A stretch of DNA of 64,000 nt from Ctena decussata. Lineage: Eukaryota > Mollusca > Bivalvia > Lucinida > Lucinidae. The notes beneath the pieces are model-generated. The model saw only the letters and a program-made list of their open reading frames with translations, ran no database searches and had not been told where the DNA came from. How positions within the stretch are numbered: the stretch's first letter is position 1; each line of letters begins with the position of its first letter. Below, one piece after another: positions 9,894 to 21,636 of the stretch. A program made the translations under genes and the position numbers. Location of the stretch: the NCBI GenBank assembly GCA_963989385.1, contig OZ022500.1:114617842-114681841 (forward strand), read 5' to 3'.

Positions 9894-12800
9894 TCAGTTG
9901 TCTAAGTTCAGATGAATGTAGTTAGCAAGACTTTTAATTACATTCTGATCTTCACAATTTAGAAGCCATAGATACTTGTTTAGATTATTCAATTCTATAA
10001 AGTTTTTACATACCTTACTCGCTAACACCATTAATGGCTCTCTAGAGGTACTAAAGGCAGGGCATTCAAGTAAGAAATGTATCTCGTCGCCCAAGACACC
10101 ATGTGAGCATTTAGTGCATATTCGATCGGCCCTATCAATCCTTGCATATCTACCAGTTTCTATGTTGAGCTTATGGGATGAAATGCGGAGTCGGGTAATA
10201 TCGCGTCTATATGGAAAATTTAGAAGAGATAGGTACTTCTCAAAGCCAAAATTGCTTTTTACTTTCGTATAAGTATCAAGTTTACCAACAGAACATTCCT
10301 GCTTTTTTGCATGCCATTCATTTTAGTACTTAGCCTTTAAGGCTTTTGTCAATTTGGCATGAAATGTAGATTGTTTCATTGACAGTGAATCAGAAAGTGG
10401 TAGATCAAGGAAGTTCGAAAGTTGTCTTACTGTAATATACCATGAATTACCAGATACCTCAATATCTTTAGAACATTGTAATGCATTATACAATAATGAG
10501 TTTGGGTGGAGATGCTCAATACGATACCAAAATTTAAACATGGCCTTAATTATGTCAATATAATAGGGATATCTTCCTATCTCAGACATAACAGCAAAGT
10601 TAGAGCTTTTCTTATGAACACCCAATGTAAATTTAGCAAATTTCATATGAAGTTTATCAGGTTCACTGTTCAGATAAATTTTGTCTAGAGAAAGGCCATT
10701 TCTAAATTTTGAGCTAAAAGGATTAAAACATCCCCAAATTTCGCTACTATATAGTAATATTGGTTTCACAGTGTGGTCAAAAAGGTGTAAACTGGTAAAT
10801 ACTGATGGTTGTAAGTTTAAAACATTTTTACATAATTTATAAAAAGCTTTAAGCCCTTTTTTGTAAAGTTCCGCTTTGGTGTATGAAAAGGATCCTGATG
10901 AGGAAAAATACAGACCCAAATATCTATATTTAGAAACACATTCAATATCTTTGTTATGAGTTTTAAATTCACCCTTGATCAGTCTACCTACCTTATTGAA
11001 TACCATCACCTTAGTTTTACTGATATTTACTGTTAAGCACCAATCATCACAGAAACTCTGTAATTTATCAAGCTTAGCTTGTAATCCTGTGGCAGATTCT
11101 GATAAGATAACTAAGTCATCTGCATACATAAGACAGTGCAAATCAATATTGTTCAGATGGACAGGATCTGGGGTGGACTCTAAATATGATAGTAAATCGT
11201 TGATAAATATTTTAAATAAGTTAAGACTCAATGGGTCACCTTGTCGTACACCAACGCCTACATTGAAAGTCTCTGTCAGGGCATTAGCTATTCTAACACA
11301 AAACCTATTATTTGCATACATAGATTTTATAATATTATAAAATCTAGTCCCAATGCCAGTTTTTAGTAGCTTGATTTTGATACCAGTATGTATAACAGAA
11401 TCGAAAGCTTTGCGAAAATGTACAAAGCATGCATATAGTTTACCACCTTTTTTATTGCAATATTTATCAATCAGTGTTTTCAAAACAAACATATGGTCAG
11501 ATGTACGAGCCTTTTTCGTGAAACCTACCTGACATTTATCAATGACAGAATTATCAGTCAAATATACATCTAATCTAGCATCTAATATAGAGTTAAAAAC
11601 CTTTCCAACTGCATTTGTGATTGAAATACCCCTATAATTTGACGGGTCATATATATCATCAGATTTATGTAATGGTGTTATATAACCTTCAGACCAACAG
11701 GAAGGATATTGTCCATTTGACAGACAAGCATTAAAGATCTTTAGGAAACATGGCCCTAAAGCAGTCTGACTACATTTGAGCATTTCATTACAAATTGTGT
11801 CTAGCCCAGCAGCTTTCTGATTTTTTAATTTTGAAATAGATTTACAAACTTCACTTAACTGAATTCTATTATCAAGAGTATTGTATACAGGTTGTTTTTC
11901 TAACTGTTCAAGTACCTTTTCCAGTTCACTTACTCTTGTTTTGTGACTATCACTAACTTGTCCTAATGACTTGAAATGAGCTACCCAATCTTCAGGTTTT
12001 ACATTATCACTTTGGTTCGGACTATTACCATCTTTAAGCTTGTCAATCAGATTCCAATATTGCTTCGGGTTTTCTGTATGCAAATTTTCAATTTGTTCCA
12101 ATAAGTGCTTTTTGTATTGCCTTTCCTTTACTCGTTTAGTTTTTTGTAAATCCTGTATAATTTAAAATACCTTCCTCTGACTATGGGGTCTTTTGGGAAT
12201 AGAGAATAAAGTTTCCCATTTGAAATCACTCGCTTTCGCAAGACTTTCAAATCAATATCAAACCACGGCTTTCTTTTCTTTTTTAAAGATTTTTTTGATT
12301 TAGAAGAATTTTCATTCTGGTAGCTGTTTACCACTTTCAGTGATTTTTTACCTGCCTCATTTAAGATTTGGTTTAAGTCTTTGGCAGCTTTGTTTATATC
12401 TGTGATATCTTCATTAACAAAACAAGAAATTTTATCTTGAATATCTGTACTTTGAAGAGCCGACTTTTAGCTGCCTCATTTAAGATTTGGTTTAAGTCTT
12501 TGGCAGCTTTGTTTATATCTGTGATATCTTCATTAACAAAACAAGAAATTTTATCTTGAATATCTGTACTTTGAAGAGCCGACTGGAATTTAAAGTCTGA
12601 ATTTTCATCCCATATGAACTTAGATGGGACCGATTTTAAGTGCTGAACATTATTGGAACAATTGAAATTTGCTAAGATTCCCCAAGATAGTTTACTATGA
12701 CAATCACTTATTGTAGCTAAAAAATCTGAGACATGGAAATATAAAACTTTATGTAAAATAGACTCTGATACCATTTTATAATCTACAACACTTGCTCCAT

Positions 12801-13539
12801 TTGGAGTATAACATGTGTAACGGCCAAACATATCTCCAAAGCATCTGCCATTTAAAATTCTTAATTGATTACCTATACAAATATCAAGCATACTTTTCCC
12901 TCTAGTATCTATTATTGTATCTTTACTGACCCTTGGAGTAGAGGGTAAATCTACTGCATAACCTTGATACACTGGAAGATGATCTATCTCATCGTTAACT
13001 ATATAATCCAGGGAAGCTGCTGTTCTCGCATTAAAATCCCCACAAATCATAACATCCCCGCATGTACTGTAATGTGAAATTTCTTTTTCAAGATCATCAA
13101 GCAGGTCATTTGGAAGGTTTTGTGTATATGAGGACTGATTGGGAGGTATATATGCCAAACAGACATATAAATCTCTTTGAAAATTAAAAAATGTTTTATC
13201 AAATTTAAGCCACTGAAAATCCTTGTTTGTGTTCCGAAGTATAGAAATATGAGGGCGAATATGGGATTTAATCAAAACTGCTAGTCCTCCATAAAACCTA
13301 CCATTACCTGAAACAGGTCTACATACCTGAAAGCAATGGAATCCTTCCAGTGTTATTTTTTGATTGTGTCCAATGTGAGTTTCTGCTAGTAAAACAATGT
13401 CATTTCCTTTAATTTCTGAAAGAAACATATCATCTTCCAGTTTATCTTTCAACCCACCTATATTCCAAAAGCAGAATTTCAATTCTGAAAAATTATAGCT
13501 TTCTTCTCTAGTAGAAGTGTTAAAGTGATACATATTCAT
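9894..13539 (-). pseudogene. LINE ORF2: endonuclease and reverse transcriptase, broken
   Basis: The first open segment (13539-12394) is an APE-type endonuclease with Asn26 in FWNIGG, Glu53 in LLAETH, GDFN at 167-170, Asp253 in VVDY and SDCH at 278-281. The second (12101-10323) is the reverse transcriptase with RQGDP and YADD (326-329). After an in-frame TAA at ~10321 the same frame continues to a CTKC...H....C zinc-knuckle segment ending at 9894. Lesions are a 119-bp tandem duplication (12352-12584) that shifts the frame, a one-base slip near 12131, the TAA, and a changed catalytic site: motif A reads FVHFRKAFD, where the family has Asp at the third position (codon 11420-11418 is CAT instead of GAT). 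It nicks target DNA and primes reverse transcription in intact relatives. This copy should be inactive. Confidence 0.9.
12352..12584. repeat. 119-bp tandem duplication inside ORF2
   Basis: The segment starting CTGCCTCATTTAAG at 12352 repeats at 12471 and both copies end AGCCGACT (12465 and 12584). I saw no base difference between them over ~114 bp, so the duplication is recent. Because 119 is not a multiple of three it destroys the reading frame just downstream of the endonuclease domain. Confidence 0.9.
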
Positions 13540-14865
13540 ATGTTTTTGTATCTCTAATCTTTAAAATCTTCAATTCTTGTAATCTTCAAAACTATGAATT
13601 TGAACAAAAATTAAATAATAATATGTAACTTGAATCAAAAACAATGACAAAAATACAAAAAGATGAAATATAATCAATCACCCACAACAACAAGACCAAA
13701 GCCGCTTAAGTTTGCTTTTAAGAACACCTCTAATTATGGGGGATTACACCATACACTGTGACTATAAAATCTGCCTTTAATTACTAAGCCAATAGATTTA
13801 GAATCGATTTAATCAGCTAGTTGACAATTTAAAAGGGTTTACTATTCCTACAATATAGATATTTTAATGTACAGTAAATTTACAACTAGTCATACAGAAA
13901 ATTTACAACTGGTCGTACAGAAAAATGATCAGCTAATCGTACAGTATAGCTAGGTGTACAAAATTTTTGCAACTAATCAAACAAATATTTTTTTTTTTTC
14001 CTCAACTAAATGTAGTGTGTATTTCTGGGTTGTATCTTATCTCTTATAAAACAACTTTTCAGAAAACAACAAGACCAAAGTCGCTTAAGTTTGTTTTTAA
14101 GAACACTTCGTATAAAACAACTTTTCAGTAAAAAAGAACTAGTTTGTGTTGCTGACTCACTGTTCTTATATTTTATTTGTGTTGTGTACAGATCTATTAT
14201 ATCAGCTATCACCGAATTATAAATTAACACTTGAAGACAATCTGTATGTCTTTATTAAAATATACAATTTCACTGTGAATTTAATATTATATCAGCTATC
14301 GCCAAATATAAATTTCCCCTTAAGGTCAATCTGTATGTCTTTATTAAAAGCTACAGTTTCACTGTGGATTTTATAAAAATACACTGATCTCTATTCTAAC
14401 AATTATACTATATTATTTCAGGTCAGCTAGGTAAGTCAATTCACAACTTTCCCAGATAAATAACACAGCAATAATCTTTTCTCAAATTGCAAGTGGCCGT
14501 ACGATAAAATTGCAAGTGACCGTACAGTGCAATAATAGTTTTACCTGTACAGATAATTTTCAGTAAGAAAACTAGTGTATGTGTTTTGTTTGTTATCTTT
14601 GTTGTTTCTGCTAGCTTGTTTGTTGTTATTTAACTTTGTAATCAACAACCAATCTGGCTAAGGTTTTGATAAGGGAATGGAAAAAAAACAAGTACTACCT
14701 CTTTACTTTAAGAGAGTAAAAAAGAACACACAAAAAAGGTATAAAATGAAAAATTCCCTTAAACTTCAGGAATCAAAGCTTTTAATTCAGCACAAAGCTG
14801 AAACAACACAAAAGAGTGTGTTACAGCACTAGAAAACTGTCAGTCAATCTTATCAGGGCAAAAAA

Positions 14866-17016
14866 CTATTGAAAATGATGTCCTCTTTTGCCACGTCCAC
14901 GCCCCCTCCTGTTATTAAAATAATAACCTGCAGGAAAAAATGGAAAGGAGCGGAAAAAAGGTGGAAAATTCTTCGATGAACCACCATCTCCTGGCTGACC
15001 AACTCTATCAAATGCCACTGTGTCTAGTCTAAGTGATTCATGTATAACTCTCTTAATATTGGCAGCAAGTCTAGAAACACCTTGAGATGAGAGATGATAC
15101 AAGTCATTCTCTAAAAGACTCCTTATTGGTTCCCCATTGTTAGTCAAATTAGAATTGTTGCACAAAATGATGTTTGAAGTATTAATGAATTTCTGGATTA
15201 TAAGAGTATTTAAAAGAATGACTTTAGTATTCAACTCTACACAGTCTGCTCTTGGAGTTTCCAAGGATATAACAATCTTCACAAAAGGCCATTTTGACTT
15301 GGTTTCTGTTATTATCTCATTCAGTTTGTCAACACATTCTTCAGGGGTAAAGTTTTTGATGTCATTAGTGAGCACATGCAGAACTATCTCTGCTGGACTG
15401 GGTTCCCTATTCATCTGATTAATTAATGAGAGTGTTTCACTGAGAGTATAGGATACATGCTTAGTCATATTTACAGCCGAGCTAAGTTTATCTTCCTTGA
15501 TTTTACGTATATTGGAAGTTCCGATTAAAAACACTCTCGGTCTAGTATCTATGGGTATATTTTCACTGGAAGCTGACTGTGACGAATTGTTTATTGTGTG
15601 GGATGAACCAGATGCAGCAATATTTCTGCCTGCTGAAGACCGACTCGGGTTTCTCTGTGCTGATGACCCTACTACCTCGACCGAGCCATCATCAAGATCA
15701 GATGTTCTTGAAGCATGCATTTTTAGAGACAATATTTCTTTATCACATTTTTCTAATTTTCGTTTAAATTCTCTTGATTCTGAGTCATGTTCATTCTTTA
15801 ATGATTGAATTTCTCTTTTATAATTGATTTCTACTTCCTCAAGCTGTTTCTTATGTTTCTCAGTTTGATTTGCTAGTCTGGTTTGAAAACTTTCTTGTAA
15901 AGCAGAGATTTTAGCACTGTGTTCAGAATTTAATGACTCAATTTTGTCTTTTCCATCCAGAACTGGCTGCAACTTTCTAATTACAGACTTAGAAATCTCT
16001 TCTCCTATTGGCTCAATTTGTTTGGATAATGATTTGGAGATATCATCCTTGATAGGTTGTAGATTTGAAGTTAGTGATTTGGAAATTGTCTCCCCCATTG
16101 GTTTAAACTGGGATACAACAGTGTTTGAGATTTCCACATTTACTGCCTTCATTGTTCTGGTAAATATTTCAGCTTGTGTTTTGCTGAGTTCCTGTACAGC
16201 TTTTATGAATGATTGTTCCATTCTTGAAACACATTTATCAAATCTGTCTGAGGCATCATCACCCATGATAGTGTCAGACTTTGTTGACACTACAATACTT
16301 TTTCCAGTTTTATCATCATGTTTATCTTTCGTACAACTTGAACTAGCACTATCTTGTTTAAGGTCATGGAGTGTGACTCCTTCAGAAATGCACCCAAGTT
16401 CTTCTTCATGATCTGATTCAGTTTCATAAACTGTTTTTGGAACTGTTTGTTCAGAGTCAGGTGACAAAATCATACAGTCTTGGTCATCTAGAACTTTCTC
16501 CCGTTGAAAAGAACTACCCTGGTTATCTTTTATAACCATCTCCACAAGTTTTTTCAATATTTCAAAGTGGTCATGTACAAAAATATCTTTCTCGTTTCCC
16601 TGAACCTGAATTGTTCCTGTAGTTACATAGAAAGTTATTTTAAAGAACAGGGGATTTGGGAGGTCAGGATTCTTTGATGAATAGTCAATAATGATTGCAT
16701 TTGCAGTGCTGTTTGAATCTTTCCAGCTTGGCGGGTCATCCACCCATTTCACAGCTACATCATCACTGTTTCCGAGGTTATTGTAATACAGTACTTCAAA
16801 TGCTTTGATCCATGCATGAGTTCTGTTTAATTCAGTATGATACGCAATCATTTTTGCGGCAGGTTCATAGAGGTTCTCGTCGATCTCCTCAAAAGCACAA
16901 TGTTTGGCTTTATTTGTCCTGCGTTTCAGTTTATTTGGCAAACAGCTCATGGGATATTCATTCATAACTCTGTCCATTGACAGATCAATTGTCAAATCTT
17001 CCATTTTTAGCGACAT
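14866..17016 (-). CDS. LINE ORF1 protein with coiled coil and SGNH-hydrolase-like domain
   Basis: This is a 716-residue open frame with no interruption. The first ~165 residues form an acidic/aromatic domain I do not recognise. Residues ~260-435 are rich in heptad-like K/E/L and contain a ~15-residue repeat (QPIKDDISKSLSKQI and relatives, about 305-355), probably coiled-coil. Residues ~494-655 look like an SGNH hydrolase: Ser501 in FLIGTSN, Asn551-Asp552 in VLTND and Asp638/His641 in DLYHLSSQG. CR1/L2-group LINEs are known to carry such esterase-like ORF1 domains. The C-terminus is RG-rich (RRGRGRGKRG), suited to RNA binding. It starts at ATG 17016, just inside the element. It likely packages LINE RNA, and the hydrolase activity is inference. 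Confidence 0.8.
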   Translation of the reverse strand: MSLKMEDLTIDLSMDRVMNEYPMSCLPNKLKRRTNKAKHCAFEEIDENLYEPAAKMIAYHTELNRTHAWIKAFEVLYYNNLGNSDDVAVKWVDDPPSWKDSNSTANAIIIDYSSKNPDLPNPLFFKITFYVTTGTIQVQGNEKDIFVHDHFEILKKLVEMVIKDNQGSSFQREKVLDDQDCMILSPDSEQTVPKTVYETESDHEEELGCISEGVTLHDLKQDSASSSCTKDKHDDKTGKSIVVSTKSDTIMGDDASDRFDKCVSRMEQSFIKAVQELSKTQAEIFTRTMKAVNVEISNTVVSQFKPMGETISKSLTSNLQPIKDDISKSLSKQIEPIGEEISKSVIRKLQPVLDGKDKIESLNSEHSAKISALQESFQTRLANQTEKHKKQLEEVEINYKREIQSLKNEHDSESREFKRKLEKCDKEILSLKMHASRTSDLDDGSVEVVGSSAQRNPSRSSAGRNIAASGSSHTINNSSQSASSENIPIDTRPRVFLIGTSNIRKIKEDKLSSAVNMTKHVSYTLSETLSLINQMNREPSPAEIVLHVLTNDIKNFTPEECVDKLNEIITETKSKWPFVKIVISLETPRADCVELNTKVILLNTLIIQKFINTSNIILCNNSNLTNNGEPIRSLLENDLYHLSSQGVSRLAANIKRVIHESLRLDTVAFDRVGQPGDGGSSKNFPPFFRSFPFFPAGYYFNNRRGRGRGKRGHHFQ

Positions 17017-17030
17017 TTTGGAGACAACTG

Positions 17031-17850
17031 TAAAATACTATATTCAACTGTAGATCCAGTACGAAACAAATGGGCGCGAATCTGATGTGTGATAAGTTTG
17101 TGAAGCCGTAGCCCTTTACACATATGTGGGGAATTGTTTATGTGGTTCCGATAGAACTTCAATGCTTATTCTTCCATTAAAAGCTGCTTTTGTTAATGAT
17201 CATTGTCTTTAGCCAGGAGATTGCCGTTTATTTTCTTATTTTCCACGTGATATTTTTTTCGCGTCCATATTGGACGTATTCGATTCAATATCGTATATAT
17301 AAACAATGTATTTTGGACTTACCAGAAGTCGGGTTTGCGATAGGTATTTAATGCTACCAATCAGCGACAATGGACAAATCGCTTCATAGAATACAATTCC
17401 TTTTTTAAGTCCTCGTCGAGCAGTGCAGTATAAATAAACAAAAGCGAAACGATAAATGGTGTTACAGGCCTGTACGTTGTATTTTTACCATTTATTCACG
17501 GTTATGAAATCGAAAATATGTCACTTTGGTTGCCAACTAGCATCACCAAGGTCATTTTTAGAACAAGAGGAGAGACACATGGAAGTTTGATCTGTTTCAA
17601 GTTGGCCAATCACGATCGTTTACAATGACGAAACTACGTAGTAACAAGCTGGCAGCAATTTCTCACGATAATATTCTTCGGTGTTTTGGTTATTCTTTTA
17701 TTTGGTTCTGTCCCTGTACTCTGAGTAATGGTCTGGCAACGAAAGCTAGAGGAACAAGTGACGGGAATAAAGAACTATTTCCAGTCGCCCTGTAACACAT
17801 GCACAGTTACAAACAATAAGGTCTACGAGGAAGGACGTTAAAGATGTCTT
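17031..17850. other. No gene seen; possible LINE 5' region
   Basis: AT-rich sequence upstream of ORF1. Part may be LINE 5' untranslated region, but I cannot set a boundary. No repeat shared with the rest of the window was noticed. Confidence 0.3.
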
Positions 17851-18062
17851 GTTAAACCTTAAGGTTGCTAACGCCTGTGGGCCCTGACCTAATTAGTCCA
17901 CGGCTGTTAATAGGCGCTGACGTCTTAGCCACACCAATGTCGATGCTCTTCAACTTCCTGGTAACCAGTGGGTATTTCCCAACACTTGGGGAGAATGCCA
18001 ATGTGACTCCTGTAGATAAGGAAAAAGATAAGCCATTGCCACCAAAGAACTTCTATGCTTAA
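17851..18062 (+). pseudogene. Reverse-transcriptase fragment of another LINE
   Basis: The frame reads TPVGPDLISPRLL, then GADVLATPMSMLFNF, then SGYFPTL.ENANVTPVDK. This matches the early RT blocks (the 'GPDGISPRLLKE..LxxIFNxSL..G.FP..WK.A.VTPVxKK' region) of CR1/Jockey-type elements. It is cut at both ends and covers about 65 residues. It belongs to a different lineage from the LINE at 9.7-17 kb. Confidence 0.75.
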
Positions 18063-18910
18063 GGCGAGGAATTTTCCTATTAGAACGGCACGCCAGGTCC
18101 GAATTTTCAAAAGTATAAAGTGTGCATATTTTTCTTAGCAGAGCTTCCGCAAATATGTAAACCGTATGGAATCAGATCATTTGTGATTCAGTCCCAAAGA
18201 CATGAGGAGATAATCTTGGCTTACTTTACCTACCCTAAATTCAAGGGTTTCGCATACCTCATTTTTTGAGGTAATTAAAATGTTGAAATCAGTCATTCAT
18301 TCCATAATTTTTTGTCATAAATGCATGCTAAATACAGGCATATCACAATACAAAGCAATAAGTTTCTTCTTGTTACGCTTAATTGGCATCTAAACACGTA
18401 AAACCAAAGTTATACGTCCGGTCAAAACGGCCAAAAGAGAACGCTTCATTATAATTAAAATACAAGTACATATTTACCCCCCCCCCCCCTCTCTCTCTCT
18501 CGTGGTGACCCAGCATTTCCTTTAAACAGCAGACTTATGCATGACAAGTACGCAATGTATATGAGTGGGAAGCTGATGATCACACGAAGTAAAGACGAAG
18601 ATGTCACGATGCCCTCACGAAGGCAAAAATTGACACACGAACTCAACACGAAAATTACCTTTCGCAATGTCTTTCTGCAAGATTTTGCCACCGCTCACGA
18701 AGTTGCTGCCGGAGCATGAGAAAATTCCGGCGGCCATACGATGGGTTTAGATGCTCTCACGAATAACGTGATGTTATTACGATCAGTGCCGAATTTGAAC
18801 ATTTCCATTATCGTATGGCCATCGGGTCTCAATATCGGAACAGTGTGACGCCTGCATTAAAATCGAAAATGCTACTAGGATTAATTTTAAATTAAATGTA
18901 ATCAAAGAGA
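18063..18910. other. No gene seen; C-run and (CT)n at 18478-18501
   Basis: Unique-looking AT-rich DNA. The only structure noticed is a run of about ten C followed by CTCTCTCTCTCTC. Short open frames around 18455-18719 lack any recognisable motif. Confidence 0.4.
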
Positions 18911-18911
18911 T

Positions 18912-19020
18912 GAATTTCATTTTTCAGAGGTTCATGGAAGTATGAACACGATGGGTCATGTGCAAAGTTAACGTGAACGCCCTTCACGTTTACTTTGCAC
19001 ATGACCCATTGTATGAATGT
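18912..19020. mobile_element. Hairpin MITE, family H
   Basis: The arms ATGGGTCATGTGCAAAGTTA and the inverse ending TTTGCACATGACCCAT form a near-perfect ~32-bp stem with a short loop. The same core (AT.GGGTC..GTGCAAAGT) recurs at 28703-28953 and 29776-29862, preceded by a similar GAATTT..TTTTTC.GAGGTT lead. Confidence 0.65.
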
Positions 19021-19078
19021 TTTTTTCTGCTTCAGCTGTAGCCCCTAACGCAAAATTTGTGATCAAAGAAAATATAGA

Positions 19079-19153
19079 ACAGATTGATTGATTGTTTTGG
19101 GTTTAACGGCCTTTTGAGACAGAATTGCAATCTTCTTCGGGCCGTCCCCTAGA
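19079..19153 (-). repeat. SINE-B tail half, interrupted by the 9.3-kb element
   Basis: It has the GATTGATTGATTGTTTTGGG tail, TTTAACGGCC and TCGGGCCGTC of SINE-B and stops at CTAGA (19149-19153). The missing head half begins at 28473 with CTAGA and continues AGAGGGAGAAAGAAGAG to ~28700. Together they rebuild one SINE-B copy. Confidence 0.75.
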
Positions 19154-20515
19154 CAAGGGGGTGCAACGTATTACGGTTTTTACGGTCAATAGGTCAAAAA
19201 TATATCGCCACCGGTCAAAGATGGCGTCATAACGCACAAAATTTGTGAATTTTGTCGGACAAAAATACAAAGTAAGTATGTTTGCTGGCTCTGAAATATT
19301 ATATCACATAGCGCAGGATGTGAAGAAATTATGCAGTGTCTCTGGAAAATTGGCCGTATCTTCTGATCTTTCCTCAAACTGAACTGATGTCCGATCATGT
19401 GCGAGGCTCGAATCGACGAGAAAATCGGAACCGATTTTGACCTGTATAAAATCACGCTTAGCAGCGAAAATCAGGTTATTTTTTATTTAGTTTTAGTGTC
19501 TATATCGGAAAAACGACAAGCCCAACATTCTGGTCCTAGTTTTACTCTAAGAGCACCCCTCCATCACGAGGAATCAAGGTGTAAGCCATTTAATGTTGCT
19601 TCTGGTCACCTGTAGGACACTTATGTTGTTTACTGGTCAAAACGTAATTGTAATCAGCACTTCTAGTTAGCCTCACTTTCGTTTCAGAATCAAGATAACG
19701 GGATGTCCGTGACCATTTTTGGCTAAATGTCTCGTTTATAAAGGCATATATTAAAACCTGTACTATGCATGCAACATTCAGAGTAGGGATGTGTATGTGT
19801 TCGGTAGTAGCTTGTGTCCTTAGCGCAAAAAGGCTGTGACAAAAACGTGGTCGAAAAGCTTTTTTTGCATAATTTGGTGCCTAAGAACACAATACATTTA
19901 GAAAACAAGTATTACAGCTGGATTATGTCTACATCTTGAATTATTTCATCATTTTCACAGTTACTGTAGGTTTGTCAGTAATAGCATTTCTGCACTAAAT
20001 TTTTTGTAAAAAAAGGTGTAAATGCTCTTACATCCTTTTTACGCCAACGTTTTAAAAACTTAAAACAATATTAAATCCTGCTGCTTTATATTGCAAAATA
20101 TGAAAATTAGTACCAGTCATAGGCTGTTACATATAACATATTAGATTCCAGTGCCTTTAATTACTCCTGTACTATGAAAAATGCTTAACAAAAATGTTGG
20201 AGCGAAAAAGTTATAAGTGCACAATCCAGAGGGTTTTCTTCCTGGAGAGAACAGACTGGAGAGTAATCATCCTGGAGAGAACACACTGGAGAGTAGTCAT
20301 ACTGGAGAGAACACACTGGAGAGTAGACATACTGGAGAGAACACACTGGAGAGTTTCACCCTGGAGAGAAATCACTGAGGAGTTTTCATCCTGGAGAGAA
20401 CGCACTGGACAGTTTTCACCCTGGAGAGAATGCACTGGAGAGTTTTCATCCCGCAGAAAAACACTGGAGAGTAATCATTGTGGGGGTTATTTATCAATAA
20501 ATATCTGCTGATAAA
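19154..20515. repeat. Left inverted arm of the fold-back element
   Basis: It is the reverse complement of 20697-22568 (plus the terminal repeat). The outer ~270 bp look identical: the conceptual translations of 19455-19195 reversed and 22308-22568 agree residue for residue. The inner part has diverged clearly. It lacks the 151-bp LINE end present in the right arm and has fewer minisatellite units. Confidence 0.8.
20234..20470 (+). repeat. 30-bp minisatellite, left arm (about 8 units)
   Basis: Units read CTGGAGAGAACACACTGGAG followed by AGT..TCAT/ACC. The same array lies inverted in the right arm with about twenty units. The 30-bp period keeps several frames open on both strands, so the long open frames here are artefacts. 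Confidence 0.85.
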
Positions 20516-20734
20516 ATTTGAAAGCGGATGTTTACTTTTTATCACAATCGCTTGTTCTGATCCCTGTCGTCTTATTTCATTAAATGGTTGTACATGAGTT
20601 AAATTGAATAAAAGTATATTTAAGCTAAAATATCAATAGCCGGAAATTGGTTAGTAGTGTTCTGTGATAAAAAGAAAACATTAGATTTAATATTTCATCA
20701 GGAGATATTTATTAATAAGTAACCCCCATAATGA

Positions 20735-21345
20735 TTACTCTCCAGTTTGTTCTCTCCAGGATTAAAACTCTCCAGTGAGTTCTCTGCAGGACGAAAACTC
20801 TCCAGTGAGTTCTGTGCAGGATGAAAACTCTCCAGTGCGTTCTCTCCAGGGTGAAAACTCTCCAGTGTGCTCCCTCCAGGGTGAAAACTCTCCAGTGTGT
20901 TCTCTTCAGGGTGAAAACTCTCCAGTGTGCTCCATCCAGGGTGAAAACTCTCCAGTGTGTTCTCTCCAGGATGAAAACTCCAGTGTGCTCCCTCCAGGGT
21001 GAAAACTCTCCAGTGTGTTCTCTGCAGGACGAAAACTCTCCAGTGTGTTCTCTTCAGGATGACAACTCTCCAGTTTGTTCTCTCCAGGGTGAAAACTCTC
21101 CAGTGTTTTTCTGCAGGATGAAACTCTCCAGTGAATTCTCTCCAGGATGAAAACTCTCCAGTGAATTCTCTCCAGGATGAAAACTCTCCAGTGGGTTCTC
21201 CCCAGGGTGAAACTTGACTCTCCAGAGAGTTCTCTCCAGGGTCAAAACTCTCCAGTGAGTTCTCTCCAGTATAAAAACTCTCCAGTGTATTCTCTCCAGG
21301 ATGATTACTCTCCAGTGTGTTCTCTCCAGGAAGAAAACTCTGGAT
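20735..21345 (-). repeat. 30-bp minisatellite, right arm (about 20 units)
   Basis: Units read CTCTCCAGTGTGTTCTCTCC then AGGGTGAAAA. Copy number is more than twice that of the left arm. A 225-codon minus-strand frame spans it and repeats HPGENTLESF. I regard it as non-coding because all three frames stay open. Confidence 0.85.
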
Positions 21346-21485
21346 TTCGCACTTACAAACCTTTTTGTTAAACATTTTTCATAGTACAGGAGTAAATTAA
21401 AGGCACAGGAATCTAATATGTTATATGTAACAGCCTATGATTGGTACTAATTCTCATACTTTGCAATATAAAGCAGCAGGATTTA

Positions 21486-21636
21486 ATATTGTGTTTAAGA
21501 AACAATTTTGTTACAATGTTGTAAATATGTTAACTTCTAAAAGAGGGCCCCAAGGAAGATTGGTTGTACCAATTGGGTCACCCTCTAAAAATAAAGAATT
21601 TACTTACTTACTTACTTACTTGTTTACTTACTATAT
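21486..21636 (+). mobile_element. 5'-truncated LINE 3' end (L2/CR1-like)
   Basis: It contains AGAGGGCCCCAAGGAAGATT, then TTGGGTCACCCTCTAAAAAT, then AAAGAA and a (TTAC)n tail. A 26-bp target duplication TTTGCAATATAAAGCAGCAG+GATTTA flanks it at 21460-21485 and 21637-21662. The corresponding place in the left arm is empty. The same 3' end, with an (ATT)n-type tail, occurs at 49270-49354. Confidence 0.8.

Larger units (their letters stand above)
9716..17030 (-). mobile_element. Near full-length two-ORF non-LTR retrotransposon (LINE)
   Basis: The order on the minus strand is ORF1 (17016-14866), a 1.3-kb inter-ORF spacer, ORF2 with endonuclease, reverse transcriptase and a C-terminal zinc-knuckle segment (13539-9894), then a short 3' tail with 53-bp repeats. 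The spacer contains internal duplications: a ~43-bp block at ~13686 and ~14065, and a ~85-bp block at ~14198 and ~14289. ORF1 is open while ORF2 has several lesions, so this copy cannot move by itself. The 5' boundary is not visible and the right coordinate is a minimum. The SGNH-type ORF1 favours a CR1/L2-group element, but the RT clade was not assigned. Confidence 0.85.

Noticed and set aside
15944..16411. 155-residue plus-strand frame opposite ORF1
   Set aside because: It is antisense to the repeated coiled-coil part of LINE ORF1, where biased codons keep the opposite strand open.
20698..21375. 225-residue frame repeating HPGENTLESF
   Set aside because: It lies wholly in the 30-bp minisatellite, where several frames on both strands are open. 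No start context or flanking coding sequence.
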